DNA of 11,085 nucleotides. Origin: Lachnospiraceae bacterium (GTDB lineage Bacteria; Bacillota; Clostridia; Lachnospirales; Lachnospiraceae). The stretch's first letter is position 1. Every line of letters begins with the position of its first letter. A program made the position numbers and the translations under genes. Shown piece by piece: positions 1-8,400 of this stretch. The notes under the pieces were generated by a model. It saw only the letters and a list, made by a program, of their open reading frames with translations, did not search any database and had not been told where the DNA came from. Where the stretch lies: contig JAFSWJ010000365.1 in assembly GCA_017444545.1 (NCBI GenBank), positions 1 to 11,085 of the forward strand, written 5' to 3'.

Positions 1-78
1 ACAGGGGACGTTTCTCTGTCCCATTTTTATGTCAACGAATTCAAGTCATACATGCATTTCCAATTTCCAAACAAAAAA

Positions 79-184
79 GTAAAATTCCGCCTAAAATCTC
101 CGTTCCCGCCCGTCAGGCTTCCATCTTCTCTTCAGTAAACGCTGGTAAAAGGTAAAATTTCGCCTGAAATCTCTGTTCCCGCCC
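79..184. repeat. Pair of 33-bp direct repeats, period 73
   Basis: The segments 79-111 and 152-184 are near-identical, with 3 mismatches in 33 bases. Each starts GTAAAATT, contains CGCCT and ends GTTCCCGCCC. A shorter inverted echo lies at about 249-262, where GGAATTTTACCTTTC is the reverse complement of the start of the second copy plus its flank. No reading frame or RNA gene is visible here. They may be remnants of another small interspersed element that entered the doublet; the function is unknown. Confidence 0.75.
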
Positions 185-278
185 ATATATACCCACAAAT
201 AATCCGTCTGGCATTGGTGCAAAGGGGAAGGAAATTGGGAAAAAGGCTGGAATTTTACCTTTCTGATAAATCCGCGGC

Positions 279-304
279 TGTAACACAGAACCGTCCCCTG
301 ATAC
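279..304 (-). repeat. Single arm of second (type 2) REP-like repeat
   Basis: On the minus strand this reads GTATCAGGGGACGG followed by TTCTGTGTTACA. It matches the left arm of the nested type 2 pair at 8705-8733, and its core GGGGACG(G/T)TTCT is shared with the 41-bp type 1 unit. No partner arm is recognisable between 37 and 278, so this copy is solitary or has lost its mate. Confidence 0.6.
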
Positions 305-316
305 AGACTGTTGACA

Positions 317-348
317 TAAAACTGGGACAGAGATACGTCCCCTGTCCC
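317..348 (-). terminator. Possible terminator formed by a repeat arm
   Basis: In the direction of the lipoprotein gene, the repeat arm right after the stop codon folds as GGGACAG, an 11-nt loop and CTGTCCC. AGTTTTATG follows, giving a short U run after the stem. This could terminate the minus-strand block. The stem is only 7 bp and the U run only four bases, so activity is uncertain. Confidence 0.35.
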
Positions 349-349
349 A

Positions 350-1411
350 CTACAGTCTCCAGATGCTGATCTTCACTTTCCGGCCGGCTTTCTTTGCGAT
401 GAGCCTGCTCCAGAAATCCAGGGTTTCGGCATCAGCACCCCAGACCTCATGCTCATGGCCGTCCTTTTCAAAGGAGAAATGAAAGGCAGAGCTTGCGGGA
501 TCGCGCTTCACATCATCACGACCATATATCAGTCCGCTGAGATCAAGATCCGTCAATGATGTGACCGTGCCTTCAGTCAGATCCCAGTCAAAGCCGCCGT
601 TTGCAAGGGCATAGCCGGTATCTCCGGGAAGAACTTCAAAATCCGATACCAGCTTTGAAAGGAATTCCTCATCAGCCTTGGGGCCGGGATCCGTGCCGTA
701 GCCAAAGAGGTTGTAGCACATGACCACATACTCCGCTCCTTCCGGGAACTCAAGCTCTGCTGCGGGAGTCGAAGGTTCAAGCACTATCCTCACCTCAAGC
801 CCATCTTCTTTGCAAAGCCTTATGAGTTCCTTTTCAAATTCCAGGAAAAGCTCCCAAAGCTCCATGTCGTTCCTGATCTTTTCATAATCGATCTCCACTC
901 CGTCACAGCCGTTCTTCTTTGCAAGAGAAACGATATCCGATGCATGGCCTGCCGGATCCTGCAAAACGGAATACAAAACCTTTGTATCCTTCTGCTCGGA
1001 AGCATCCTCTCCCACCACATCATTGACAACGGTCAGAAAGAATCTCCTGTCTTCAAAACGTGGATCATCACGCATCTTTTCCAGAAGCTGCGTTGTCTTT
1101 TCGTTGCATACAAGGCCGTATCCTTCGTCAAAATAGGCCTCAAAAATACAGACAATGTCCGTATCAAAAGCATCTGAAGCACGCTTTTGCAGCACATCCT
1201 CATCATCCCAGTAGACAGCCCAGAAGGCCTCGTTTTCATAGGGAAGATCAGCCGTGTCGGACGGAACATCACCGGAAAACGAGGCAGATAACGGCTCGCT
1301 TTTATTATCTGAAGGAGCCGCGGCACTTTCGGAAACTGCTGCCGGAACAGCGCCGGACGAGCAGCCGCACAGGATCAGTATCAATATGATCAGATAAGAA
1401 AGATTTTTCAA
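350..1411 (-). CDS. GH18-like glycosidase-fold lipoprotein
   Basis: Predicted 353-residue lipoprotein, outer-surface anchored, probably acting on a secreted polysaccharide. The start is TTG at 1411: GGGGG lies 6 bases upstream, and translation then gives MKNLSYLIILILILCGC, a positively charged start, a hydrophobic core and the lipobox L-C-G-C with Cys17 as the lipidated residue. The longer open frame upstream runs back into the previous gene and has no SD. After a low-complexity Ser/Ala/Glu linker (about residues 18-60), the domain resembles the GH18 chitinase-like barrel. The segment at 170-177 reads DGVEIDYE, matching the family's DGxxxDxE motif with Glu177 as the likely proton donor, and MCYN at 231-234 sits where the family has its M-x-Y-D/N strand. 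It is the last gene of the block, 43 bases after the degenerate deacetylase gene. A chitinase-like or spore-germination-type GH18 role is equally compatible with the sequence; the substrate is not shown. Confidence 0.75.
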   Translation of the reverse strand: MKNLSYLIILILILCGCSSGAVPAAVSESAAAPSDNKSEPLSASFSGDVPSDTADLPYENEAFWAVYWDDEDVLQKRASDAFDTDIVCIFEAYFDEGYGLVCNEKTTQLLEKMRDDPRFEDRRFFLTVVNDVVGEDASEQKDTKVLYSVLQDPAGHASDIVSLAKKNGCDGVEIDYEKIRNDMELWELFLEFEKELIRLCKEDGLEVRIVLEPSTPAAELEFPEGAEYVVMCYNLFGYGTDPGPKADEEFLSKLVSDFEVLPGDTGYALANGGFDWDLTEGTVTSLTDLDLSGLIYGRDDVKRDPASSAFHFSFEKDGHEHEVWGADAETLDFWSRLIAKKAGRKVKISIWRL

Positions 1412-1417
1412 ATGTAA

Positions 1418-1422
1418 CCCCC
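1418..1422 (-). promoter_or_regulatory. SD fixing the TTG start of the lipoprotein gene
   Basis: On the minus strand GGGGG is followed by TTACAT and then the TTG codon at 1411. No ATG or GTG in this frame nearby has a comparable site, and only this start gives a clean lipoprotein signal. Confidence 0.55.
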
Positions 1423-1454
1423 GTAAAAAAGCGTCATGATCCGTAAACCCTGTA

Positions 1455-3413
1455 TCACAGATTTGCGATAAACCAGTCAATGACGGCGTTCCAGAATCTG
1501 CGCTGCCTGTCCTTAAAAAGCTCAAAGCCCTGCATGGAATTGTCATAGACAGGATACAACCCCTCATCCTTCCTTTCAAGCTTTCCGTTTGCAAGCTTTG
1601 AATAAACCGCATCGGAAAAGCCTTCGTTTACGCCCATTACCGAAAGGTCGAGATAAATACCGTCATAGACATCATCAGTGAGGTTCCTCTGGGAATAATC
1701 CTCGTCAGGCACGCCGCACTCAAGTGCGAAAGCATCCTCCGATGCCTTAAAGTTTGATACATCCACCCTGTCAGCGATCAGATGTCCGTCCACCGTCACC
1801 GAGATCTTTCCATCCTGAAGCAGCAATATTATCTTTCTGCTTCCCTTGTCGTTTATGTCAAAGCCCGGCACGTATTCCTCGCCGCCCTCCGCGTAGGTGG
1901 TGACATTTTCCTTTGCTTCCTTTTTTGCATCCCGCTCTTCGTAATGATAGATGATCCCTTCCTTCATATCCTCGGAAAAACGGGCCCTTGCGGCAAGCTC
2001 GGTCTCGTATGCCGCCTCATTATCCTCTTCCACCGAGATCCTGTCTTTTTCATCCGTCAGCTCGTAGAGGTCTTTGTCAAAAATATCCCTGTCCCTGCCG
2101 TTTTGCTGCGTTCTTATTATGAGATGATCATCTCTGAGCATCACCTTCAGCCCGCTTTTGCCCTCGGGATCCGTCTTCAGTACGATGGACTGCTGCCCGA
2201 GCACGTTTCCTTCAAGGTCGGCAAACACGCAGATATCCTCCGGCATCTCCACTTCGTTTAATAAAAGCATTCTGCCGGTTTCGCCCGGAAGCGAGGTCAG
2301 GGCGATGACGTTTTTTTCAAACTGGGCGGCACCTTTTGCCACCTCCCAGTCCCCGGCCTTTTTTTCATCTCCGGGAATGAAGCGGATCCAGTCCTTTTCG
2401 TCATCTTCAAGGTCATCCTTTATGCGCATGAGGAGATGGTTTGTGCGCCAGTAGGCCTGGGCCTGCATCCTCGTCAGGTCGTATTCGTCATCATCCGCAC
2501 GGTTTATTGAAAAGCCCTCCCTATTGAAGTTTAAGGGGAAAAGCTGCTCGATGTTCTTTTTGTTCTGGTCGGAAACCTTGTCGTTGTCGCCGAATCTGCC
2601 TGTATTAGCCTGCATCAGCGCATAGGCCTCGGGGACATACCCGAATTTTTCCGTATAAACCTTTCTCATCATGTCATAATCGTAGTCGATCCTTTTTCTC
2701 ATTTGGGACGTGCTCTCCACGGGGATCCTGTTCTCATCGCGCAGAAAATCCATGAGATAATGGTTGTAATCCCGGCCAAGGTACGGGCGCATCTCTACAT
2801 ACTCCTTTGCGTTAAGCTGCCCCAGGAATCTGTCATATCTGTCATAGACATTTATATAGGAAAGCCTGTAGCCGTTGGTGCCAAGCTCGCAGTAGCCGGA
2901 CTCGGCGATCTTTTTGATGTCCTTTGGCGAAAGGAAGGTGTGGTCTGCGGTCTCGAGATTTTTTGCATAGGTCATGATGGTCGCCCTGAAATTGTATTTT
3001 TCAAGAAGCTTTTCGGCAAACATGGCCGTATCCTTGCGTCCGTCCTCAAACATGAGATAGAGCGCCTTTTCGGGAAGGGGCTTTCCGTCATAATAATAAT
3101 CCCGCACATCCTTCTGGCTGATGGTGACATACCCCAGGCTTTTGAGCGCGGCAAGCTCCTCGTCAAGACGTCCCGTCTGTATCAAAGTGTCACTTTCCTG
3201 CCTGTCGACCCCAAGATATGAAAGGGCCAGAAAGCCGTGATCCTTACTTCCGATCACCGAACTGTCAAACTCGTCATAGGGCTTAAACCTTGTGAAAAAG
3301 AAGAGCGCTTTTATTATGCCGAAGATGAGCAGCACGAGAAACACAAACTCCAGAACGGATCTTGTGATCTTGACTATATCCTTGTTTGATTCGATCAGTT
3401 TATGCTTCTTCAT
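1455..3413 (-). CDS. Membrane-anchored degenerate polysaccharide deacetylase (IcaB/PgaB-like)
   Basis: Predicted 652 residues starting at ATG 3413, chosen because AAGGA lies 5 bases upstream and the start overlaps the glycosyltransferase stop by 14 bases. A basic N-terminus and one membrane helix (about 19-40) put the rest outside the cell. Residues about 60-200 look like the N-terminal half of an IcaB/PgaB-type NodB domain: L-x-x-L-x-x-x-GY-x-TIS at 87-99, then DYYYDGKPLPEKALYL leading into the first motif. That motif is MFEDG (121-125) instead of TFDDG, and the position expected to carry the metal-binding H-x-x-x-H reads ELGTNGYRLSY (176-186), with no histidine. Catalysis is therefore doubtful. 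Residues about 360-600 are beta-rich and may be a carbohydrate-binding or LamG-like module (weak inference). It may bind or guide the polymer rather than deacetylate it. It is translationally coupled to the synthase gene. Confidence 0.7.
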   Translation of the reverse strand: MKKHKLIESNKDIVKITRSVLEFVFLVLLIFGIIKALFFFTRFKPYDEFDSSVIGSKDHGFLALSYLGVDRQESDTLIQTGRLDEELAALKSLGYVTISQKDVRDYYYDGKPLPEKALYLMFEDGRKDTAMFAEKLLEKYNFRATIMTYAKNLETADHTFLSPKDIKKIAESGYCELGTNGYRLSYINVYDRYDRFLGQLNAKEYVEMRPYLGRDYNHYLMDFLRDENRIPVESTSQMRKRIDYDYDMMRKVYTEKFGYVPEAYALMQANTGRFGDNDKVSDQNKKNIEQLFPLNFNREGFSINRADDDEYDLTRMQAQAYWRTNHLLMRIKDDLEDDEKDWIRFIPGDEKKAGDWEVAKGAAQFEKNVIALTSLPGETGRMLLLNEVEMPEDICVFADLEGNVLGQQSIVLKTDPEGKSGLKVMLRDDHLIIRTQQNGRDRDIFDKDLYELTDEKDRISVEEDNEAAYETELAARARFSEDMKEGIIYHYEERDAKKEAKENVTTYAEGGEEYVPGFDINDKGSRKIILLLQDGKISVTVDGHLIADRVDVSNFKASEDAFALECGVPDEDYSQRNLTDDVYDGIYLDLSVMGVNEGFSDAVYSKLANGKLERKDEGLYPVYDNSMQGFELFKDRQRRFWNAVIDWFIANL

Positions 3414-5268
3414 CGGTGTCCTTCTTTTTCCCGCGCTTCCTGCGATTCTTTTTTCTCTCCTTTTCCTCAACGTCGGACGGCGTCATCCTGGTGCCCCAGG
3501 TGGATTTCCAAAAGGTGACCCAGGCTATGGGCATCTGCCACAGCAGCACAGCCTCATAATAAACGCAGAACAGAAAGCCGAAGAACCAGGTGCTGCTCTT
3601 GCGTAATAAAAGCTGGGCGGTGCTCATCATCAGCGACATGAGGAGAAGTCCCACAAGAAAGGTTGTGGGGAAAATGTGCTCGCTTACAGGCACATATACC
3701 AGGTTGTAGATCACGACTATGGGTGCCAGGATCGGCACCAGCAGTCCCACATAGAAAACGATGGCGGCAAAGGGTTCCTTTTTCCACATGAAGGCGCCTG
3801 CCATGAGCGACTCCCTGATCCAGGAGCGCTTCCACCTCATCTGCTGGGTCAGAAATGACCTGTAATTGCTGGGCACGATGGTGGAGCAGTAGGCGGTATC
3901 CTGGTAAAAGGTCCTGTGGTCCTTTAATACCATGTTCGTCATGGAGCGGTCGTCTCCGAAGGTGGCCTTTTGTCCCATGAATTTCTGTGACAGCCATTCG
4001 TCCTTTTTTTCAAGGAGGATATCCTTTCTGTAACAGGACAGCGGGCCTGACAGACAGGTCACCGCATCAAAGAGACCCTCGGCCGCTTTCATTATACGGA
4101 ATGCAATGTAGTAGCGCACGGACTGCATCTTTGTGAGTGCGTTGGTGTAGGTGTTTGCAACGTCAGTCCTGCCGGCGACACCGCCCATCTTGGGATCGAT
4201 GAAGGGCTGGACCAGGTTTCTGACCGCATAAGGGTCGAGGAAGCTGTCGGAATCCACAAAGATGATGAGTTCGCCGTCTGCCACGTCGATGCCCCGGGCA
4301 AGGGCTGCCCTCTTGCCGCCGTTGGTCCTCTGCACCAGGCGGAAGAGCCGGTTCCGGTCAAAATACGGGTTTTCCTTGCGGATCGCTTCTATTATCTCAT
4401 CCGTCTTTTCCACCGATCTGTCGGTCGAGCAGTCATCCACGATGATGACCTGCAGCTTTTCCGGCGGATAGTTCTGGTTGACGCAGGATACGATGGTGCG
4501 CTGGATCCAGGTTTCCTCGTTAAAGCATGGTATGATGAGGGTGACCGGCGGTGTGTAGTTCGGATCGATGGGCACCGGCTTGTAAAAGGCGCCGAAAAGG
4601 TATCTTGATAATAAGAACCCGGCCGTCATGATGCTGTACAGATAAAGCACCCTGTGGAATTTGAAATATATGACGCTCTTTGAGCGCATCAGCACGATCA
4701 CGAAGGATATGAAAAAGAGAAGGATCGTCGACGAGACAAAGACATATCTGTCCTTCCTCTTTTTGAGGTACTGCCCCAGGTCTTCGATGAAGTTGAAGGC
4801 TATGAGGTATTCCCCGTCGATCTCGGCGTTGCGCGCAATCTTTGCGTCAAGTGAAAACCTGATCTCGTGGCCCTCGGGCATGCTGCCCTCCGGCACCTCG
4901 AATTTGAGCCTCACATGATCTGCCTCAAGGATGGCCTTTACCTGCTCCTCGTCTTTGGTCGTCAGCAGAATGCCCGTCTCCGATATGTCCATGGAGTTTA
5001 ATTCAAGCTTTCCCGTCTTTTTTCCGTTTTTGTGCGGGATCACCGTCACCGGGAAGGACGCCACATACCTGATGCCCGCCTTTCTGTCATGCATCAGGTC
5101 CTCAAAGCTCATGTCCCCTTCGCCGTCATCGCCGCGCCTGTCGATGTTTGTCCTCCTGTTTGAAGGCACATCGGGAGTAAGCCTCCTGTCCTTTTTCTCA
5201 TCCAGGAGGATCTCTTCATCCACATTCCTTATTTTTTTTGCTCTTCTGCTTCTGAAAAAAATACCCAT
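3400..5268 (-). CDS. PilZ-domain processive glycosyltransferase family 2, hyaluronan synthase/NodC-like
   Basis: Predicted 622 residues from ATG 5268; an in-frame GTG at 5331 would add 21 residues encoded mostly by repeat DNA. Residues 59-168 resemble PilZ, the c-di-GMP receptor domain: DISETG (94-99) fits D-x-S-x-x-G, while the arginine motif is loose (R62...R67). Membrane helices lie at about 175-194 and 205-226. The GT2 core follows: VTLIIPCFNE (242-251), VDD (277-279), VDSDS (338-342, the D-x-D), SGPLSCYR (407-414), GDDR (438-441) and QQMRW (475-479). SGPLS-x-YR and GDDR-x-x-TN with QQ-x-RW are typical of hyaluronan synthase and NodC rather than of cellulose synthase or IcaA. About four more helices (500-585) and a Lys/Arg-rich tail end the protein. 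It should polymerise a UDP-sugar, probably GlcNAc-containing, across the membrane under c-di-GMP control. PilZ is N-terminal here, unlike in BcsA, where it is C-terminal. Confidence 0.88.
   Translation of the reverse strand: MGIFFRSRRAKKIRNVDEEILLDEKKDRRLTPDVPSNRRTNIDRRGDDGEGDMSFEDLMHDRKAGIRYVASFPVTVIPHKNGKKTGKLELNSMDISETGILLTTKDEEQVKAILEADHVRLKFEVPEGSMPEGHEIRFSLDAKIARNAEIDGEYLIAFNFIEDLGQYLKKRKDRYVFVSSTILLFFISFVIVLMRSKSVIYFKFHRVLYLYSIMTAGFLLSRYLFGAFYKPVPIDPNYTPPVTLIIPCFNEETWIQRTIVSCVNQNYPPEKLQVIIVDDCSTDRSVEKTDEIIEAIRKENPYFDRNRLFRLVQRTNGGKRAALARGIDVADGELIIFVDSDSFLDPYAVRNLVQPFIDPKMGGVAGRTDVANTYTNALTKMQSVRYYIAFRIMKAAEGLFDAVTCLSGPLSCYRKDILLEKKDEWLSQKFMGQKATFGDDRSMTNMVLKDHRTFYQDTAYCSTIVPSNYRSFLTQQMRWKRSWIRESLMAGAFMWKKEPFAAIVFYVGLLVPILAPIVVIYNLVYVPVSEHIFPTTFLVGLLLMSLMMSTAQLLLRKSSTWFFGFLFCVYYEAVLLWQMPIAWVTFWKSTWGTRMTPSDVEEKERKKNRRKRGKKKDTDEEA
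3419..3423 (-). promoter_or_regulatory. SD of the degenerate deacetylase gene, inside the upstream gene
   Basis: AAGGA lies 5 bases before ATG 3413 and within the last codons of the glycosyltransferase gene. The two genes overlap by 14 bases, a layout expected for translational coupling. Confidence 0.6.
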
Positions 5269-5287
5269 AGTTTTATTGTGGGACGGG

Positions 5288-5443
5288 GTGGGACGGGGGA
5301 CGTTTCTCTGTCCCACTTTTATGTCAACCACTGTTTCCTGTCTGTTATGTGCGATATTATTATGAATTTACACTATTTATGTCCGGACTGCATCTTGATT
5401 TAGTTTACATATTTCTGGGACAGAGATACGTCCCCTGTCCCAC
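5288..5443. repeat. REPIN-like inverted doublet B
   Basis: The left arm is 5288-5328 (plus) and the right arm 5403-5443 (minus), each 41 bp, with a 74-bp AT-rich interior. The left arm starts GTGGGACGGGGGACG; the right arm, read on the minus strand, starts GTGGGACAGGGGACG and has drifted at its inner end (CAGAAATATGTAAAC). The outer 10 bp of the left arm, GTGGGACGGG, is duplicated in tandem at 5278-5287. The doublet fills almost the whole gap between the 1070-residue deacetylase gene and the glycosyltransferase gene. Its right arm is translated as the C-terminus of the former. Its left arm lies 20 bases before the ATG of the latter. Confidence 0.85.
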
Positions 5444-8400
5444 CGGCTGTCCCGGAAAGATACTCATCCACTCTTGCAAAGCCGTAGCCCTGCTCCTTCC
5501 ACTCCGGTATCATCTCGTCCAGCGCCTGTGCGGTATACGCCGCATTTTCCGTCATATGCATGACGATCACGCTGCCTTCCTTCACCTTCACCGGTTTATC
5601 CCAGGCGACAAAGCCCTTTCTGAATTTATCGATCAGCTCATCCGCTGACTTTGCGTCATAATCATGAGACGAAAAACTGCCGGATATGGAATAATAAAAG
5701 CCCACATCAAACACAGTCTCAAGTCCGCTCTTTCCCACAGTCAGGGTCGGAGGCCTGAAATACGGCGTGACGGCATCCTTCCCGTCAACCCTGATATCAC
5801 CGGCGTATCTGTTTAGCGTCTCATAGCTCTTGACGATATCAAGCCTCAGGTTCTGCACCTCAAGAGGCGACAGTTCCCTGTAATTTACCGATCCCTTCAC
5901 CGGAAGCTTTGAAAGACTTAAATGCTCCTTTGTGTGCGATGCCAGCTCATGCCCGTCGAGTGCGATCGCGCGAAGCAGGTTCACATTCCTCTCCACGGCC
6001 GATGTCTTCACAAAAAAGGTTGCCTTCACACCATGCTTTTTCAGCACATACAGGAGTTTATTGATGGAACGGTCCGTGCCCCAGTCATCAAAGGTCAGGA
6101 AAATGACCTTCTCTCCCTTTGTATCTATGAGTCCCTTTTTGTCCAGCTTTCGAACCTGTGCCGCAGAAAATCCCGGCAGGTCCCCCGTCGTGACCACAGT
6201 AGGATTTCCTATGTAACGCTGCGCCATATAAGCAGTCTTTTCATCCTCGCTTTCAAGCCCGGAAATGAACCTGTTTGAAAGTGCGATGACATCCTGTGAA
6301 TTTTCGGGGATCTGATATCTGCCCGGCGCCTCAAGCAGATCTCCCACGGACATCACCTCGTATCCGGAGCCTTTTTCAGGCTCCTTTGACCCTTTCTTAT
6401 AATAAGAGATCACATCGATCTGCTGCCTTAAGATCGTTTCCATGAAATCACCGGATGCCGGCTTTGGCGTCATTTTTGAGGATTCATAAAGATCAGGCCT
6501 GAAAAGCATGATGGAACCCCTGCCCACTCTCGTGTTTTCATATCTTTTTGCAGCCTCCCCGGCACTCCTTTTGTTCAGCTCCGTAGGACTGTTGCTTGAA
6601 AAATTGAAGGCATATCCCGTAAAAGTCATCCCCAGCGATGACACTGCTTCCTTTGTCTCATCCGCAGGCTTTCCCGAAGGCATCATCACCAGGTCCGTCT
6701 GCGCATTGAAGCGCCACTTCAGATAGTTTCTGCAGCTGTTGATATATCGCAGGACAGATTCATAGGTCTGAGGATATGATCCCGTCTCCCTGTAGGCTAT
6801 GCCGATATTTCCGCCTTCAAGCAATATCCTTTCCACCAGTCCGGGATTTTTTGTCATGTCGTCATAGGTTACATAATATGTCGCTCCTGCTCCCCTCTTT
6901 GAAAGTTTGTCAAAGATATCCTTTATGGATGCCTCGTCAGACATTCCGTATAATGAGATCGCCGCCGCCTTCGCGGTGGTCTGGACCGTTTCAATGGGAA
7001 GTGCCCTTTTTCCGCTGTTTTTCAGGCGCAGTTCCCTGATCTCATCAACGCTGTAACCCGGCATCTTCCCGCTGCCGGCTATCAGAGCGTCTGTTGTCTT
7101 TATCTGAAGTCCTGCCTTTTTCAGGTCTTTTATTATGGATTCAAGCTCATTTATGTCAACTGCTTTGTCACGGCCGTCGACTGTAACGATGTCTCCGAAA
7201 GCATATCCGTCGCGCTTTACCGGATAGATCACCTTTGATCCGTTGGCTGCCGCGGCTGCCCTGACACCGTCCATCCAGCTTCCGAAGATGTCATCCGGGG
7301 TCAGATCCGATTCTTGTTTTATGTCAACCATCGGCATGTAGCACATGTTTTCGCTGCCGTTCAGGTCGGCCAGGGCATCTGCGCCCTTACTTATCTCCTC
7401 ATAACACTCCTCTGCACTCTTTCCCTCGAGGCTTTCGCCCTCATATCCGGCGTTTCCGATATCATTCCCGGAATCACGGATGAGTTTCAGTCCTTCCGGA
7501 TCATCCTTTGCATCCTTTCCCGTGACAAAAAAGGTGGCTTTCGCATTTTCATTTTTAAGCGTTTTTATTATCTCATCCGTGTTTTCCGGCAGTCCGTATA
7601 TGGCAAGGGCTGCCTCCTTTTTGTCGGTGATAACATTTCTGATGACCGCGCCCTTTTTGCCTTTTGCGGCATCCTGCGCGCTCCGGTTCTTTTCAAAGTC
7701 AGTCACCTCCAGGTCCGAGAGCGGGCAGATGGTGATGTCCCTGGTTTCAAGCTCGGTCAGGAGCATTTCGACGATCGCGTCGATGGCGTACGGCTCCTCT
7801 TCCTCCTCTGAAGACTGTGCGGAGGTGTCCGATTTTTTGTCGATGGCCGGCTTGTCGGGGTAGACCGGGATCTCATCCTTGATCACCTCCGAAAGCCCTT
7901 CAAGCTTTATCATGATGATGGTGTCGCCTGAAAGCTTTCGCACATATTCCCTCACATCACGCTTTGTCTCAAAGGTCTTTTCGTCAATGAGGTTTTCATT
8001 AGACGGTTCGATCACGTTTTCATAGCCGCTGGCTGTCACGGTCTTCAGGATATTTCTGGAACAGGGAGTCCCGCTGATGAAGACATTCTCAACTTTCTTT
8101 CCCACAAGTCCTTCTATGATGTTTTTTGTCATGACGAGGCTTTCGATGAGCTCTGACGGACTGTCTGATGCTTCAGCACCTCCGCCTGCGAGCGTGCTGC
8201 CGGCCACATCCAGACCAAGGGCGGGCAGGCTTCCCAGAAACTCGTCGTTTTCCGCAGCCTCTATCCCGCCGACGGAAAACGTCGCCCTGATGCGGTGGTC
8301 TTTTATTATCCTCAATATCTTTTCGTTTGTGGATTCTTCTCCGAGATTGTCAAAGACGATGGCCACTCTTTTTTTTGGCGCATCCTTTCTGTCGGTGATG

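Larger units (their letters stand above)
1..350. repeat. REPIN-like inverted doublet A
   Basis: Two copies of the same 41-bp unit in inverted orientation bound this segment. The left arm is at 1-36 (its first 5 bases lie outside the window) and the right arm is at 310-350 on the minus strand. Read inward, a unit begins GTGGGACAGGGGACG, continues TCTCTGTCCCA and ends TTTTATGTCAAC. Each arm folds by itself (GGGACAG with CTGTCCC, 11-nt loop), and the two arms also pair with each other. The right arm begins at the last base of the TAG stop codon of the lipoprotein gene. The roughly 270-bp interior is non-coding and holds a 33-bp direct repeat and half of a second repeat type. That makes this doublet much longer inside than the other three. 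Confidence 0.8.

Noticed and set aside
310..350. TTGACA at the inner end of each repeat as a -35 box
   Set aside because: At 16-18 bases downstream the arms read around TACGTC or AACGTC, with no -10, so an internal promoter is not supported.
1..350. CRISPR array or riboswitch in the repeat-rich intergenic region
   Set aside because: There are only two direct copies with unequal context and no regular spacers, and no conserved riboswitch core is visible; inverted mobile repeats explain it better.
1412..1612. Longer lipoprotein reading frame starting upstream at 1612
   Set aside because: It overlaps the preceding gene by about 160 bases and would place the signal peptide internally. The TTG at 1411 has an SD and gives a proper lipoprotein signal.
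3414..3470. Start of the degenerate deacetylase at 3470
   Set aside because: The extra 19 residues are basic and overlap the synthase tail in another frame. The ATG at 3413 has AAGGA at proper spacing and begins a normal membrane anchor.
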